A stretch of 64,000 bases of DNA, from NCBI GenBank assembly GCA_963675625.1, contig OY776497.1:2604001-2668000 (forward strand), in the 5' to 3' direction. Position numbers and translations under genes: made by a program. This DNA is from F22 sp963675625 (GTDB lineage Bacteria > Bacteroidota > Bacteroidia > Bacteroidales > Bacteroidaceae). The notes under the pieces are model-generated. The model was not told the DNA's origin. It saw only the letters and a program-made list of their open reading frames with translations, and ran no database searches. This document shows, in pieces, positions 54,404 through 63,502 of this stretch. Each line of letters opens with the position of its first letter. The first letter of the stretch is position 1.

Positions 54404-55024
54404 TTAAAAGGATACATTGTTTATTATACCTTGTAATTCACTGAGAAAATGACTGGCATGAGCTCCATCCATTTGAACGTGATGAAATTGAAAAGAAATA
54501 TTTAATTTCTTCCTAAAAAAGAAGCTTTTGTATTTACTCCAAATTAGATATGGATTGTTATATATTCCACTGTACATTCCCACTACGCCATCTAAATCAT
54601 ATTGAACTAAAGCTGAGGTCCCAATTACCATACAGTTCTCCGCATCATAGTTAGTGCATGTTTCTGCAACATGTTTTGTTAGACGGAGATATTCATCATT
54701 GAATTGTTTAATATTCTTGTCAAAAGGTATGTCACATGAATTAATACTACCATTTATGTTCATTACAATGGTGTTAATAGCTAATTGATCATATTGTATC
54801 AATTTATTATTTACAGGAAGGAGTTGAAATTCTGGCACCCTGCTAGCAGCTAAACCAATGGCATAGCACATCATCATATTAAATTTCAACTTGTTTTTAT
54901 TGGCATATCTATATAGATGAGTCACATCCAATTTTTTGAAAAATGTAACCATGGGCATAGGTGCACTCATCCATAAGTCAAAAGCCATAGAACGCGACGT
55001 CTCTTTAGGGTTGACTTCTTTCAT
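54404..55024 (-). CDS. CatA-like (chloramphenicol acetyltransferase family) acyltransferase
   Basis: The protein has 206 residues, close to the 210-220 of CAT enzymes. The active-site motif HHVQMDG is at residues 181-187 (family HHxxxDG) in FQFHHVQMDGAHASHFL. The N-terminal part is CAT-like (MAFDLWMSAPMPMVTFFKKLDVTHLYRYAN). It uses acetyl-CoA in the cytoplasm. Similarity to housekeeping CAT-like proteins of Bacteroidetes is likely, so chloramphenicol resistance should not be assumed. Confidence 0.8.
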   Translation of the reverse strand: MKEVNPKETSRSMAFDLWMSAPMPMVTFFKKLDVTHLYRYANKNKLKFNMMMCYAIGLAASRVPEFQLLPVNNKLIQYDQLAINTIVMNINGSINSCDIPFDKNIKQFNDEYLRLTKHVAETCTNYDAENCMVIGTSALVQYDLDGVVGMYSGIYNNPYLIWSKYKSFFFRKKLNISFQFHHVQMDGAHASHFLSELQGIINNVSF

Positions 55025-55072
55025 GTTAAGTTTGTATTGTTTATACTATTTGTTGTTGAAGTGCTGAACGTA

Positions 55073-55105
55073 TTTCAGGCGCTCTCGTGTTGAGAGCGCC
55101 TGAAA
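55073..55105 (-). terminator. Terminator of the alcohol dehydrogenase operon
   Basis: A perfect 14-bp stem (TTTCAGGCGCTCTC with GAGAGCGCCTGAAA, 5-nt loop) lies 24 nt after the dehydrogenase stop. Confidence 0.82.
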
Positions 55106-55128
55106 CAAGAGTGATAGTAAAGTCGGGA

Positions 55129-56301
55129 TTACATACTTTCATTTAGCACTTGCATAAGTTCCTCTGGAGTAAGCTTATGATAGCCAGCGTCAAGGATAAT
55201 ACTACCTTTGGCAATGCCTTCTAGCATTTCTTTTGTACCTCCTAATTCGCTGATAGTTAGCGGAAGACCAATCTCTACCATCCATGCTTTCAATGCTTCA
55301 AGACCTTCTTGAGCGACTTGTACATCTGTTTTGCCCTCTGGGTTGATTTTCCATACATTTTCGGCAAATCGTTTGAACTTAGGAAGTCCGTCGTTAAGAA
55401 TGAGTGTATAATAAGGCAATGATACAGCAGCTAGCGCATATCCATGTGGAGCATGGGTATAAGCACCTACTGAGTGTCCTATCATGTGTACTTCCCAATC
55501 TTGTTGCTTGCCTGCACCGATAAGTGTATTCAACGCCCATGTTGCTGTCCACATGATATTTGAACGAGCTTCATAGTCTTGAGGATTCTTTACAGCTACA
55601 CGAGAGGCCTTAATCAGTCCACACATCAATCCTTCAGCGATATAGTCGGATGTATTGTCATCATCGCCAGAGAAATATTGTTCCATAATATGCGACATGA
55701 TATCAAAAATACCAGCTTTCATTTGATTTTCTGGAACCGAGAATGTGTATTCTGGATTAAGTATAGAGAACTTAGGCATCATACGTTCGTCAAAGACATG
55801 ACCAATTTTAAATGAATTCTTGACATCTGTAATAACAGAACCACCATTCATTTCCGAACCAGTACCTGCCATTGTCAAGACACAACCTATAGGGAGTACC
55901 TTTTGGTCGGCAGCAGGATCTTGTTGGTGAAGATAAAATGTTTCCCAAGGATCACCTTCGTAAAACGCTGCGGCTGCTACTCCTTTGGAATAGTCGCATA
56001 CAGAGCCACCTCCTACAGAAAGAATAAGATCGACATCATTTTCTTTGGCGATTTTAATACCTTCTAGAAGTTTTTCAAGAGTAGGGTTGGACATAACTCC
56101 TGGGTTTTCCACTACTTTCTTTCCAGCTTCTTTTAACACCGCAATTACTTGGTCGTAAATACCATTACGCTTGATACTACCGCCACCGTAGTTTAGCATG
56201 ACAGTTGCACCGTACTTGTCAAGTTCGTCTCGTAAAAACTTCAGAGATTCTTTTCCGAAGTACAATCTTGTTGGATTGTGAAAACTAAAATTTCCTAGCA
56301 T
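55129..56301 (-). CDS. Iron-containing alcohol dehydrogenase (YqhD/BDH type)
   Basis: The protein has 390 residues. It has the NAD(P)-site GGGSVCDYSKG, GTGSEMN, and metal ligands in GIFDIMSHIMEQYF (Asp, His) and MIGHSVGAYTHAPHG (two His). The sequence is closest to YqhD/butanol dehydrogenase, which reduce aldehydes with NADPH. It is the last gene of an operon with CMD-cupin and cyclophilin-like genes, controlled by the divergent AraC gene. Confidence 0.9.
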   Translation of the reverse strand: MLGNFSFHNPTRLYFGKESLKFLRDELDKYGATVMLNYGGGSIKRNGIYDQVIAVLKEAGKKVVENPGVMSNPTLEKLLEGIKIAKENDVDLILSVGGGSVCDYSKGVAAAAFYEGDPWETFYLHQQDPAADQKVLPIGCVLTMAGTGSEMNGGSVITDVKNSFKIGHVFDERMMPKFSILNPEYTFSVPENQMKAGIFDIMSHIMEQYFSGDDDNTSDYIAEGLMCGLIKASRVAVKNPQDYEARSNIMWTATWALNTLIGAGKQQDWEVHMIGHSVGAYTHAPHGYALAAVSLPYYTLILNDGLPKFKRFAENVWKINPEGKTDVQVAQEGLEALKAWMVEIGLPLTISELGGTKEMLEGIAKGSIILDAGYHKLTPEELMQVLNESM

Positions 56302-56328
56302 ATCTATAATGTGTTAATTATTAAATCC

Positions 56329-57360
56329 TTATTTAAGTTTGTCATATTCTTCATCAGTGACTGGCTCAAGCCATTCATTGCTGGCGTCTTCACCGACTCT
56401 AGTATTGTATGTCAAGTGTTGGAACCAACTGTCTTTTGCTGCTCCGTGCCAGTGTTTTACACCTTCAGGAATAGCGATGACGCTTCCTTCAGTCATTTCT
56501 ACAGCTTCTTTACCTTCTTCTTGATACCAGCCGCGACCACTTACGCAGATAAGTACTTGAACACACTGATGATGTGTGTGCCAATTGTTGCGACAACGAG
56601 GTTCGAAAGTGACGTTTATAGGACCACCGTTTTGTGTATCCATAAGTGCTAGATAACTGTCGCCGATAAAATATTTGGCATATGCAGTGTTAAGTTCACC
56701 TTTAGGCCACACGCTGAAATCAACTGGTGCACCTTCATTGAAAGGCTGTTGCAATATCCCAGCAATGGCTTTGCGTGCACGAAAAGCTTCCATCGAACCC
56801 ACTTCCTTATCTAATACTTCTGGAATCAGTTCCAATTCTTCTACTTGTACACCCATATTTAAAGCACCGCCTACATGTGATATTAATTGAGATTCTACTC
56901 CATCAATAGCAGACAAAGCACTTACTGTAACGATCTCTCTGTCTGATTCGGACAATACATCACTTGCGAAGATGTCTCCAAATAGATGGGCTTTTAAATA
57001 ATAATCTGCTTGAGGGGCAAATGTATAATTAAATGGATTACCCCCACATAATTTGGTTTGTATATCTGTACCCGTTTTCAGTGCATCGAAGTCGTTAGGC
57101 ATCACAAAGTCCTTACCTGTGACTGTTTCCTTTCCCTTTGTATCTCTATCCGATACGACTTTTTGCAATACGCCAAGAGCGTTTAGAGAACGAGGAAAAC
57201 CTGCATAAGCATATAAATGTGATAGCACTTCTTTCAGTTCATTGACTGTTACTTTGTTATCCAATGCCTTATTGATTGCCTCTTCAAGGTTGTTCAAATC
57301 ACCTTTTGCTGCTAATGCCGCAATTGCGACAAAGCTTTTTTGTTTATTGCTTAATTCCAT
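56329..57360 (-). CDS. Carboxymuconolactone decarboxylase-like + cupin protein
   Basis: The protein has 343 residues. Two CMD-like helical repeats occur at about 1-70 and 120-205 (LKEVLSHLYAYAGFPRSLNAL; REIVTVSALSAI then SQLISHVGGALNMG); neither has the CxxC of AhpD, so peroxidase activity of that kind is unlikely. A cupin follows at about 240-320 (NNWHTHHQCVQVLICVSGRGWYQ...IPEGVKHWHG) with His metal ligands. Similar fusions are common in Bacteroidetes; the substrate is unknown. Confidence 0.85.
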   Translation of the reverse strand: MELSNKQKSFVAIAALAAKGDLNNLEEAINKALDNKVTVNELKEVLSHLYAYAGFPRSLNALGVLQKVVSDRDTKGKETVTGKDFVMPNDFDALKTGTDIQTKLCGGNPFNYTFAPQADYYLKAHLFGDIFASDVLSESDREIVTVSALSAIDGVESQLISHVGGALNMGVQVEELELIPEVLDKEVGSMEAFRARKAIAGILQQPFNEGAPVDFSVWPKGELNTAYAKYFIGDSYLALMDTQNGGPINVTFEPRCRNNWHTHHQCVQVLICVSGRGWYQEEGKEAVEMTEGSVIAIPEGVKHWHGAAKDSWFQHLTYNTRVGEDASNEWLEPVTDEEYDKLK

Positions 57361-57377
57361 TTTATTTAATATTTTGT

Positions 57378-57896
57378 TTATTCTTCAACCAATGATAGTG
57401 TAACTGTAACGCCACCCTTACCAAGAATGCTTTTTAGTGCTGTTCCTGTTATATTATCTATTTTACCTAGTCGAGTGAAACTCCAACTGTTAGGTGCATA
57501 ATATATTACCAGCATATTACCTTGATACAAGATAATATCTCCAGCTTCTGTTGTAATTGACGTGTCGTTTCGAGGAAAAGACTGTCCGAGAGATCCCACC
57601 TTCTCCATATTACCATAGTCATCCATGTCTACAACAATATTTTTTGTCTTCAAAACTTGTACCAAAGAGTCGACTGAACTATTACCAGCCAAAGTCGCTG
57701 TCAAGATATGATTCCCTATCGCTAGTTTAATCTTTTTATTTTCCATATTATCGTCATTTGTTGAATTTTGTTGTGAATCAGTAGTTATAGTATTTTCTTC
57801 ATTCTGCTCTGTTGGCAGGATGTCTCCTTTGCTACAAGCAGCTAGTGACATCGTCGTCAAGAAAAGAAACAATATAAAAAGTATTGTTTTGTTCAT
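57378..57896 (-). CDS. Cyclophilin-like-fold lipoprotein
   Basis: The protein has 172 residues. Lipobox SLAAC (Cys21), then an Asn/Thr-rich linker to about residue 53, then a cyclophilin-like fold: IKLAIGNHILTATLAGNSSVDSL, MEKVGSLGQSFPRND, AGDIILYQGNMLVIYYAPNSWSFTRLGKI. These small proteins occur beside aldo-keto or alcohol reductase genes; true proline isomerase activity is not implied. 17 nt upstream of the CMD-cupin gene. Confidence 0.78.
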   Translation of the reverse strand: MNKTILFILFLFLTTMSLAACSKGDILPTEQNEENTITTDSQQNSTNDDNMENKKIKLAIGNHILTATLAGNSSVDSLVQVLKTKNIVVDMDDYGNMEKVGSLGQSFPRNDTSITTEAGDIILYQGNMLVIYYAPNSWSFTRLGKIDNITGTALKSILGKGGVTVTLSLVEE

Positions 57897-57923
57897 TTTC
57901 GTTCATTTTTCAAATTGTGTTTC

Positions 57924-58277
57924 TTATTTTAGCTCTACGGTAAAAGTAACATTTTCTGGTAGATTTCTCACTAAATAAAGGTCATTTTCATCAATATGCG
58001 CAATTATCATCATGTGTTTATAGACATCTGACTTTTCCTCGCCATCAAAAAGAATGGCAAACCATCCTCCACCTAGCGATATATCGCCGTTCTTCCATCC
58101 AGTTTGCATTTCATCAACATCGTAAAGACCTGACTCCGCTATGCAACAATAATCTACTGGCGAACGGTGCCCAAAGACTGTAAACGGGAGTCTCTTTTTA
58201 AAGTCATGTGCTGCAACAGTATTATTTAATTGTGCTGGAATCATCACATTGCCTGCCTTGATTATAATTTTATCCAT
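57924..58277 (-). CDS. Cyclophilin-like-fold protein, cytosolic form
   Basis: The protein has 117 residues and no signal peptide. The fold pattern parallels the next protein: MIPAQLNNTVAAHDFKKRLPFTV, a loop, then GDISLGGGWFAILFDGEE and the closing NVTFTVELK. First gene of the operon (27 nt before the lipoprotein gene). Two cyclophilin-like proteins in one operon, one anchored and one cytosolic, suggest linked roles. Function unknown. Confidence 0.7.
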   Translation of the reverse strand: MDKIIIKAGNVMIPAQLNNTVAAHDFKKRLPFTVFGHRSPVDYCCIAESGLYDVDEMQTGWKNGDISLGGGWFAILFDGEEKSDVYKHMMIIAHIDENDLYLVRNLPENVTFTVELK

Positions 58278-58298
58278 AGTAACTTATTTATTATGGTG

Positions 58299-58306
58299 CA
58301 AAGATA
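58299..58306 (-). promoter_or_regulatory. -7 box TATCTTTG for the cyclophilin/dehydrogenase operon
   Basis: It matches TAnnTTTG on the minus strand, 22 nt before the start at 58277. Confidence 0.52.
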
Positions 58307-58368
58307 GGGCATAAAACGAATGTAGTGGTTACGAAAATCCACTTTAAAATGTAGAAAACAGGAATATA

Positions 58369-58401
58369 CTTGTGGATATACCATCCATTTCTCTATATTT
58401 G
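58369..58401 (+). promoter_or_regulatory. Promoter of the AraC gene at 58420
   Basis: CTTG (58369-58372), a 21-nt spacer and TATATTTG (58394-58401). It diverges from the operon's -7 box within 100 bp, so one regulator site could control both. Confidence 0.66.
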
Positions 58402-58419
58402 TACTGAAAATAAGAATGT

Positions 58420-59253
58420 ATGAAGATTCAATTAGTCACGCCAGAAAAGCCAGTATCTATTCTAGATGGTGTATTTCAAGAGTACATCAAAGATAAGATT
58501 GTAGTCGATTGTGGTCATATTATACTGGTACGTAAGGGATCTGCTACACTAAAAGTAAACTTTCGTGAAGTGCAGCAGAAAAAAGATGTTGTGGTGATTC
58601 TATTTCCTGGTGATGCGGTGATGGTAGAAAATGTCAGTCCCGATTTTGAAATAGAATATATGGTCTATACCGAATTGATTCTAAACTATGCACTGCTGGG
58701 TCTGAAATCCTTTTCGATTGAAACATTTAAAGAGTATTATCATTCCTCATCCAAAGAAATCTCTATTCTCGCAGATAGTCTGTTCAATATAATAAATGCT
58801 TCTATTGGTTTTGGTACAGTAGACGATGCTATCAGAATCTCCGTTTATCAGTTGAGTGCTTTTTTTACCGCATATCATGCCTATTTAGTAAGCACAGGGG
58901 TTGATGTCGGACATTATTCCTCGCGGTCGAAGGAGCTATTTGCTAAGTTCATTCAATTGCTTCATGATAATTTTAAAGAGTCAAGAAACGTGGCGTATTA
59001 CGCAGATGCAATGAATGTAACGCCAAGATATCTTACCAAAATAGTTACTGAGTGTACGGGTTCATCAGCCAAGAAGAATATTGATGAGTATGTCATCATG
59101 CAAATTAAATTGGTCATATTAAATACAGACGATGCAATCAATGATATAGCATGGAGTTTTAAATTCGAGAACTTCTCTTTCTTCTGCGACTACTTTAAGC
59201 GACACACAGGATTAACTCCTAATGAATATCGAAATAAGTATTCAAGGATTTGA
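58420..59253 (+). CDS. AraC-family transcriptional regulator
   Basis: The protein has 277 residues. The N-terminal sensor lacks obvious cupin His residues. The C-terminal domain shows VAYYADAMNVTPRYLTKIVTECTGSSAKKNIDEYV and DIAWSFKFENFSFFCDYFKRHTGLTPNEYR. It diverges from the four-gene cyclophilin/CMD-cupin/dehydrogenase operon (142-bp gap) and probably controls it. Confidence 0.87.
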   Translation: MKIQLVTPEKPVSILDGVFQEYIKDKIVVDCGHIILVRKGSATLKVNFREVQQKKDVVVILFPGDAVMVENVSPDFEIEYMVYTELILNYALLGLKSFSIETFKEYYHSSSKEISILADSLFNIINASIGFGTVDDAIRISVYQLSAFFTAYHAYLVSTGVDVGHYSSRSKELFAKFIQLLHDNFKESRNVAYYADAMNVTPRYLTKIVTECTGSSAKKNIDEYVIMQIKLVILNTDDAINDIAWSFKFENFSFFCDYFKRHTGLTPNEYRNKYSRI

Positions 59254-59262
59254 TGAATTTGT

Positions 59263-59565
59263 TTATTTAATTACCTCAATAAGAAAACTTACGGGCCGAA
59301 AACCGTCGTTGCAGGAAATCATGGCTGATTGAGGGTTCTTCATCCAGCCATTGTAAAAATTACCACCACCATGTGCCAAGGTCATCACGAATGGTTGCAT
59401 GGATTGCCATGCACTTTCACACAAGCCTTCTGGTCGCTGATTATCGACAGATATAAATGTCTGGCCTTCCTGCATGGAACAAGCATGTTCAATAGGATTT
59501 TCATACATGGCCGACAAGTCTTCGTAATGAACCTTACGGATTACTGTTATTTTTACTTTTTCCAT
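59263..59565 (-). CDS. TIGR04076-family small protein
   Basis: The protein has 100 residues. The pattern KVKITVIRKVHYEDLSAMYENP...C..QEGQTFIS...PEGLCESAWQSMQPFVMTLAHGGNF...CNDGFRPVSFLIE matches what I recall of TIGR04076. It has conserved Cys residues and is cytoplasmic; function unknown. It lies 42 nt after mnmE and may be read from its promoter. Confidence 0.75.
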   Translation of the reverse strand: MEKVKITVIRKVHYEDLSAMYENPIEHACSMQEGQTFISVDNQRPEGLCESAWQSMQPFVMTLAHGGGNFYNGWMKNPQSAMISCNDGFRPVSFLIEVIK

Positions 59566-59607
59566 TATCCTTCTTTTTTTGACTATAGACTTTGGAAGCT
59601 AGTATTC

Positions 59608-61038
59608 TTATTTTCCGATACAGAAATTCTTAAAGATATTACCCAGCACTTGATCTGTGGTGACTTCACCTATGATATCATTGAGATAATAGATTGCTTC
59701 ACGAATGTCCTGTGAAAGTAAATCACCAGGAATCTCCATCTCTAGTCCGTCACGTACACGATCTATTGCTTCTAATGCGTGTGTCAAAGCTTCAAAGTGA
59801 CGGGCATTGGTGACAATCAGTTGATGTTCATTTAGGTTTGGAATATTGGCTTCTTCCTGAAGCATATCTAGTAGTTCTGGGATACCTTGTTGGGTCTTCG
59901 CACTGATTGTAAGCGAATGAATGGTAGAAGAATCGATCGTTTTCTCTACTTCTGCCATCAATTCATTTTTTAAGCGCATATGACTTTCATCTAGACTATC
60001 TACCTTATTAAAGAGCATAATCGTCGATTTCTCTTGCATATGTGCAGCTAGTTTAGGGAGCAGGTGGAGCACCTTTTTGATACCTTGTTGTAAGTCAATA
60101 ATCCAAAGCACAATTTGTGCTTGGTCAATTTTTTGGTAACTGCGTTGTATGCCGATTCGTTCTATAGTATCTTCTGTTTCACGAAGACCAGCTGTATCAA
60201 TAAAACGATAGGTTACTCCATTGATATTGATTGTATCTTCTACCACATCGCGTGTGGTGCCATGAATATCACTAACAATAGCTTTATCATCTTGGAGTAG
60301 GGCATTGAGTAGAGTCGATTTGCCCGCATTTGTTTGTCCAATTAAAGCTACAGGAATTCCTTGTTTGATCGCGTTACCCACTTGGAAAGAGTTCGCCAAT
60401 TTCTGAATTACAGTATGCAATTCAGAGGCCAATCCTTTTAATTCCGTACGGTCTGCAAACTCAAGTTCCTCGTGATCAGAAAAGTCCAGTTCCAATTCCA
60501 CCAACGACGTAAAGTGCAACAATTGATCACGAAGGCGACGCAATTCAGAAGAAAAACCACCGCGCATTTGATTCATAGCCAATTGATGAGTGGCTTTATT
60601 GGTCGAAGCTATTAGATCGGCTACCGCTTCGGCTTGACTGAGGTCCATTTTGCCATTCATAAATGCTCGTTGTGTGTATTCACCAGGCTGAGCCAGACGG
60701 CATCCTTGAACAATCAGCAATTGAAGCACCTGTTGCAAAATGTAACTAGAGCCATGACAAGCTATTTCGATACAGTCTTCGCCAGTGTAACTATGAGGAT
60801 TCTTATAGACAGACACCAAGACTTCATCAATGATTTCTTTTGTTTGTGGATGAATAATTTGTCCAAAATGCACGGTATATGCATCTTGTGAGGCCAAAGA
60901 GAAGGTGTGGTCACCTTTACGATTGGATGTAAAAATAGTGTCGGCAATCTTAAAAGCATCTGGTCCCGACATGCGTACTATACCGATGGCACCTCCCTGT
61001 GCAGTAGCTATGGCCGCAATTGTATCTTGATGTAACAT
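59608..61038 (-). CDS. mnmE: tRNA uridine-5-carboxymethylaminomethyl modification GTPase
   Basis: The protein has 476 residues. The N-terminal folate-binding domain begins DTIAAIATAQGGAIGIVRMSG. The helical domain carries the inserted G domain with GQTNAGKS (224-231), DTAG and NKVD, and the protein ends FCIGK, the C-terminal Cys motif of MnmE. With MnmG it modifies the wobble uridine of several tRNAs. A -7 box lies at 61076-61083. Confidence 0.95.
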   Translation of the reverse strand: MLHQDTIAAIATAQGGAIGIVRMSGPDAFKIADTIFTSNRKGDHTFSLASQDAYTVHFGQIIHPQTKEIIDEVLVSVYKNPHSYTGEDCIEIACHGSSYILQQVLQLLIVQGCRLAQPGEYTQRAFMNGKMDLSQAEAVADLIASTNKATHQLAMNQMRGGFSSELRRLRDQLLHFTSLVELELDFSDHEELEFADRTELKGLASELHTVIQKLANSFQVGNAIKQGIPVALIGQTNAGKSTLLNALLQDDKAIVSDIHGTTRDVVEDTININGVTYRFIDTAGLRETEDTIERIGIQRSYQKIDQAQIVLWIIDLQQGIKKVLHLLPKLAAHMQEKSTIMLFNKVDSLDESHMRLKNELMAEVEKTIDSSTIHSLTISAKTQQGIPELLDMLQEEANIPNLNEHQLIVTNARHFEALTHALEAIDRVRDGLEMEIPGDLLSQDIREAIYYLNDIIGEVTTDQVLGNIFKNFCIGK

Positions 61039-61075
61039 ATTTGAGTCTTATTATTTAAAGCCTATATAAGGAGTA

Positions 61076-61083
61076 CAAAGATA
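61076..61083 (-). promoter_or_regulatory. -7 box TATCTTTG for mnmE
   Basis: It matches TAnnTTTG on the minus strand, 38 nt before the mnmE start. Confidence 0.52.
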
Positions 61084-61111
61084 GTGGTTTTTTCCGTGAA
61101 TACAGAAAAAG

Positions 61112-62188
61112 TTAATCACTCAATTTTATGGGTAGCAAATCAAGAATGGTGTTGATAGCATCCCAATCGGCACTCGCGTCTGGAGATGAATACGTGAAGC
61201 GTAGTGGGGTGTAGGCCCAGAAAATGGATCCACCAGTTGGGCGATTAACCGCTCCATATTGCCCATGGGCATGGGTGATGATTTCGCGACATATAGATAG
61301 CCCCAAGCCTCGTGTTGACTTCTCAATACGAGATGGCTCTGTATCGTGAAAGAGGGTATTAATATCATCTTCATCAATACCGATACCTTCATCAGCAACA
61401 TAAAACACAGCTTGATTTTTTTCCACATGAATCATGCCAATACGTATCACTCCTTTTTCGCTAAATTTTACCGCATTAGAAATGAAATTTTTAGCCACCT
61501 GTACCATGCGATCTCTATCTTCATAGTAAGCTGCCTCTTTGTATGGATGATCTATTACAACATCTATCGTTTTATTGGTTTTCTGGATTAAAGACAATGC
61601 ATACACTCTCATTTCAGTGAGAAATCTGCATGTATCTACTTTATTGCGATTGGCATCCGATGAACTTTGAAGAGTTGTGAGTGTGAGCACATCGTTTATA
61701 GTATTCAATAGTTCATGAGCTCTTTTATCCAATACCGTAGCATATTCTTTTACCATATCAGGATCTTCTTCATCGATAATAAGTTGAGAGTATCCCACAA
61801 TGGCATTTAGAGGAGTACGAATTTCATTGCTCATATTGGCCACGAAATTTGATTTCATAGCATTGTTGTTTTCTATCTTTTGGCGTGCTTCTACAAGAGC
61901 AGATTGATTGGCAAAAGAAGTAATCTCATATTTGGTGTCATGATATTTAAACATACTTTTCAGGATCATGAATTTTCCCCTGATCTTACTGCCTTCTTCC
62001 CCCTTCTTTTTGGGCATAAAAGAGGTCTTATATGGCAATTGAGCAATCGTTTGTTCGGCAATAATGGCTTTGTCACATTTCGGTTGAAGTTTTTTTCGAA
62101 TATGATAAAGATGTATAGCGTACCATAGTAATACGGCCGCTATAATGATATATATAATATATGCTACTAAATCTATACTCATAATCAA
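61112..62188 (-). CDS. Histidine-kinase-like protein lacking the phosphoacceptor His
   Basis: The protein has 358 residues: one membrane segment (about 7-28), a linker, and a HisKA-like helix pair in which the expected His is Asn121 (SNEIRTPLNAI; codon AAT at 61828-61826). The ATPase domain looks intact: NFISNAVKF, DEGIGI and RGLGLSI. It cannot autophosphorylate at the usual place, so it may regulate another kinase or bind ATP only. It follows the next pseudo-kinase gene with a 3-nt gap. No receiver domain. Confidence 0.83.
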   Translation of the reverse strand: MIMSIDLVAYIIYIIIAAVLLWYAIHLYHIRKKLQPKCDKAIIAEQTIAQLPYKTSFMPKKKGEEGSKIRGKFMILKSMFKYHDTKYEITSFANQSALVEARQKIENNNAMKSNFVANMSNEIRTPLNAIVGYSQLIIDEEDPDMVKEYATVLDKRAHELLNTINDVLTLTTLQSSSDANRNKVDTCRFLTEMRVYALSLIQKTNKTIDVVIDHPYKEAAYYEDRDRMVQVAKNFISNAVKFSEKGVIRIGMIHVEKNQAVFYVADEGIGIDEDDINTLFHDTEPSRIEKSTRGLGLSICREIITHAHGQYGAVNRPTGGSIFWAYTPLRFTYSSPDASADWDAINTILDLLPIKLSD

Positions 62189-62191
62189 TGT

Positions 62192-63502
62192 TTATACAAT
62201 GTTTTGTTTTTCAACGTTGTCCTCTCTAGGTTGTCCCATTTGAGCTATGCCATCTTCGGCAAACCATATACCATCCCATCTACTGCTTATCAATTCTGTG
62301 ATATCATGGAGCAATTCCTCATCTTCTACCTCTACGTCATACATGGCTGGAAGTTGAGCCCAAAATAAAAGCTTATGCCTACATTGTTTCACTCCAATAT
62401 ACCCCTTCTTCTGCATAGTTATTGCTTTACAAATACTTAATCCGAGGCCTGGTCCAGGGCTAAATGGGTCTATTTTATGAAAGCGTTTAAACATATGAAT
62501 CAATTCCGAATCACTATATGTGCGGTCTACCTCATTGATACAATACATGACCTCATTGTCTCCTTCAAAATAAATACCCGAGCGAATGGTACCAGCACGT
62601 GTAAATTTAATCGCATTGCTGATAAATTGTTCAATGATATATGGATACACATTTTTATCATAACGCATCATGGCAAAACAGTAGGGAAATTCAAAAGTGA
62701 AATGAATCTCTTTTGTTGGTTTGATCGCTTTTTGAAATTTATACTCCAATTGATGAAGTTGAGGAATGATATCACCATCCTCAATTTGTGGTTCCATGCG
62801 TTTATTGTCCACATTGGCAAGCATAAGGATGTCATTGATTAGCACATTTAAATGCGTACTTTTACGGAGAATGATTTCCGCATATTCTTTTTGGGTGTCT
62901 TTAGAAAGAGACTCATGTTCATCAGCAAGAAGTAAAGAAAAACCAAGGATACTATTCAGTGGCGTACGTAATTCATAGCTAATCTGTTCTAGGAAGGTCG
63001 CTTTTTCTTTATCCGCCTTTTTAGCTTCACGGATGTGATGCTGGAGTTCAAAAATATTTAAGAAAGTACCCATAAGGTATCTTTTTCCTTTGATTTCTAA
63101 TACTCGAATAAGAGGTTGGGCTTCAAAGCTCACACCATCTTTAGTGTAGATTGTGTGATTTTCATCTTTCACCTCTTCCCCGTTAATGAGTCGATCAAAA
63201 CTATCTGTCCACCGTTTGGCGGTTTGCTCTCCCAAGTTGTTGATCATTTGGTAGGGATTGACACCTAGGATTTGTCCACCTATTTTATTGTAAAATAGGT
63301 ATCTCCCTAGATAGCTTCGACCATCCATTCCTGTTTGGATTTCACGTAAAAACATAGGGAAGGGAAGACGATGAATGACATAGGTGTATATACTCTTGTT
63401 TTGCAATAAACGACTCAGCTTTCTCAAGCGATAGACTTGAAAAGCAACGATCATTGCGAGCAAAAGTAACATACATATTATAGCGATGTGCATTTGAATC
63501 AT
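62192..63502 (-). CDS. PAS-domain histidine-kinase-like protein lacking the phosphoacceptor His
   Basis: The protein has 436 residues: a membrane segment at about 4-23, a PAS-like domain at about 40-150, then a HisKA-like region where the His is Tyr176 (SYELRTPLNSI; codon TAT at 62977-62975). The ATPase domain is also damaged: the N-box keeps QFISNAIKF, the G1 box reads NEVDRTYSD instead of DxGxG, while GPGLGLSI remains. It is probably a pseudokinase working with the 61112-62188 product, which it precedes in the operon. A TATATTTG box lies upstream. Confidence 0.82.
   Translation of the reverse strand: MIQMHIAIICMLLLLAMIVAFQVYRLRKLSRLLQNKSIYTYVIHRLPFPMFLREIQTGMDGRSYLGRYLFYNKIGGQILGVNPYQMINNLGEQTAKRWTDSFDRLINGEEVKDENHTIYTKDGVSFEAQPLIRVLEIKGKRYLMGTFLNIFELQHHIREAKKADKEKATFLEQISYELRTPLNSILGFSLLLADEHESLSKDTQKEYAEIILRKSTHLNVLINDILMLANVDNKRMEPQIEDGDIIPQLHQLEYKFQKAIKPTKEIHFTFEFPYCFAMMRYDKNVYPYIIEQFISNAIKFTRAGTIRSGIYFEGDNEVMYCINEVDRTYSDSELIHMFKRFHKIDPFSPGPGLGLSICKAITMQKKGYIGVKQCRHKLLFWAQLPAMYDVEVEDEELLHDITELISSRWDGIWFAEDGIAQMGQPREDNVEKQNIV

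Noticed and set aside
54404..55024. Acquired chloramphenicol-resistance gene
   Set aside because: The family motif is present, but there is no mobile-element context, and CAT-like housekeeping proteins are common in this phylum.
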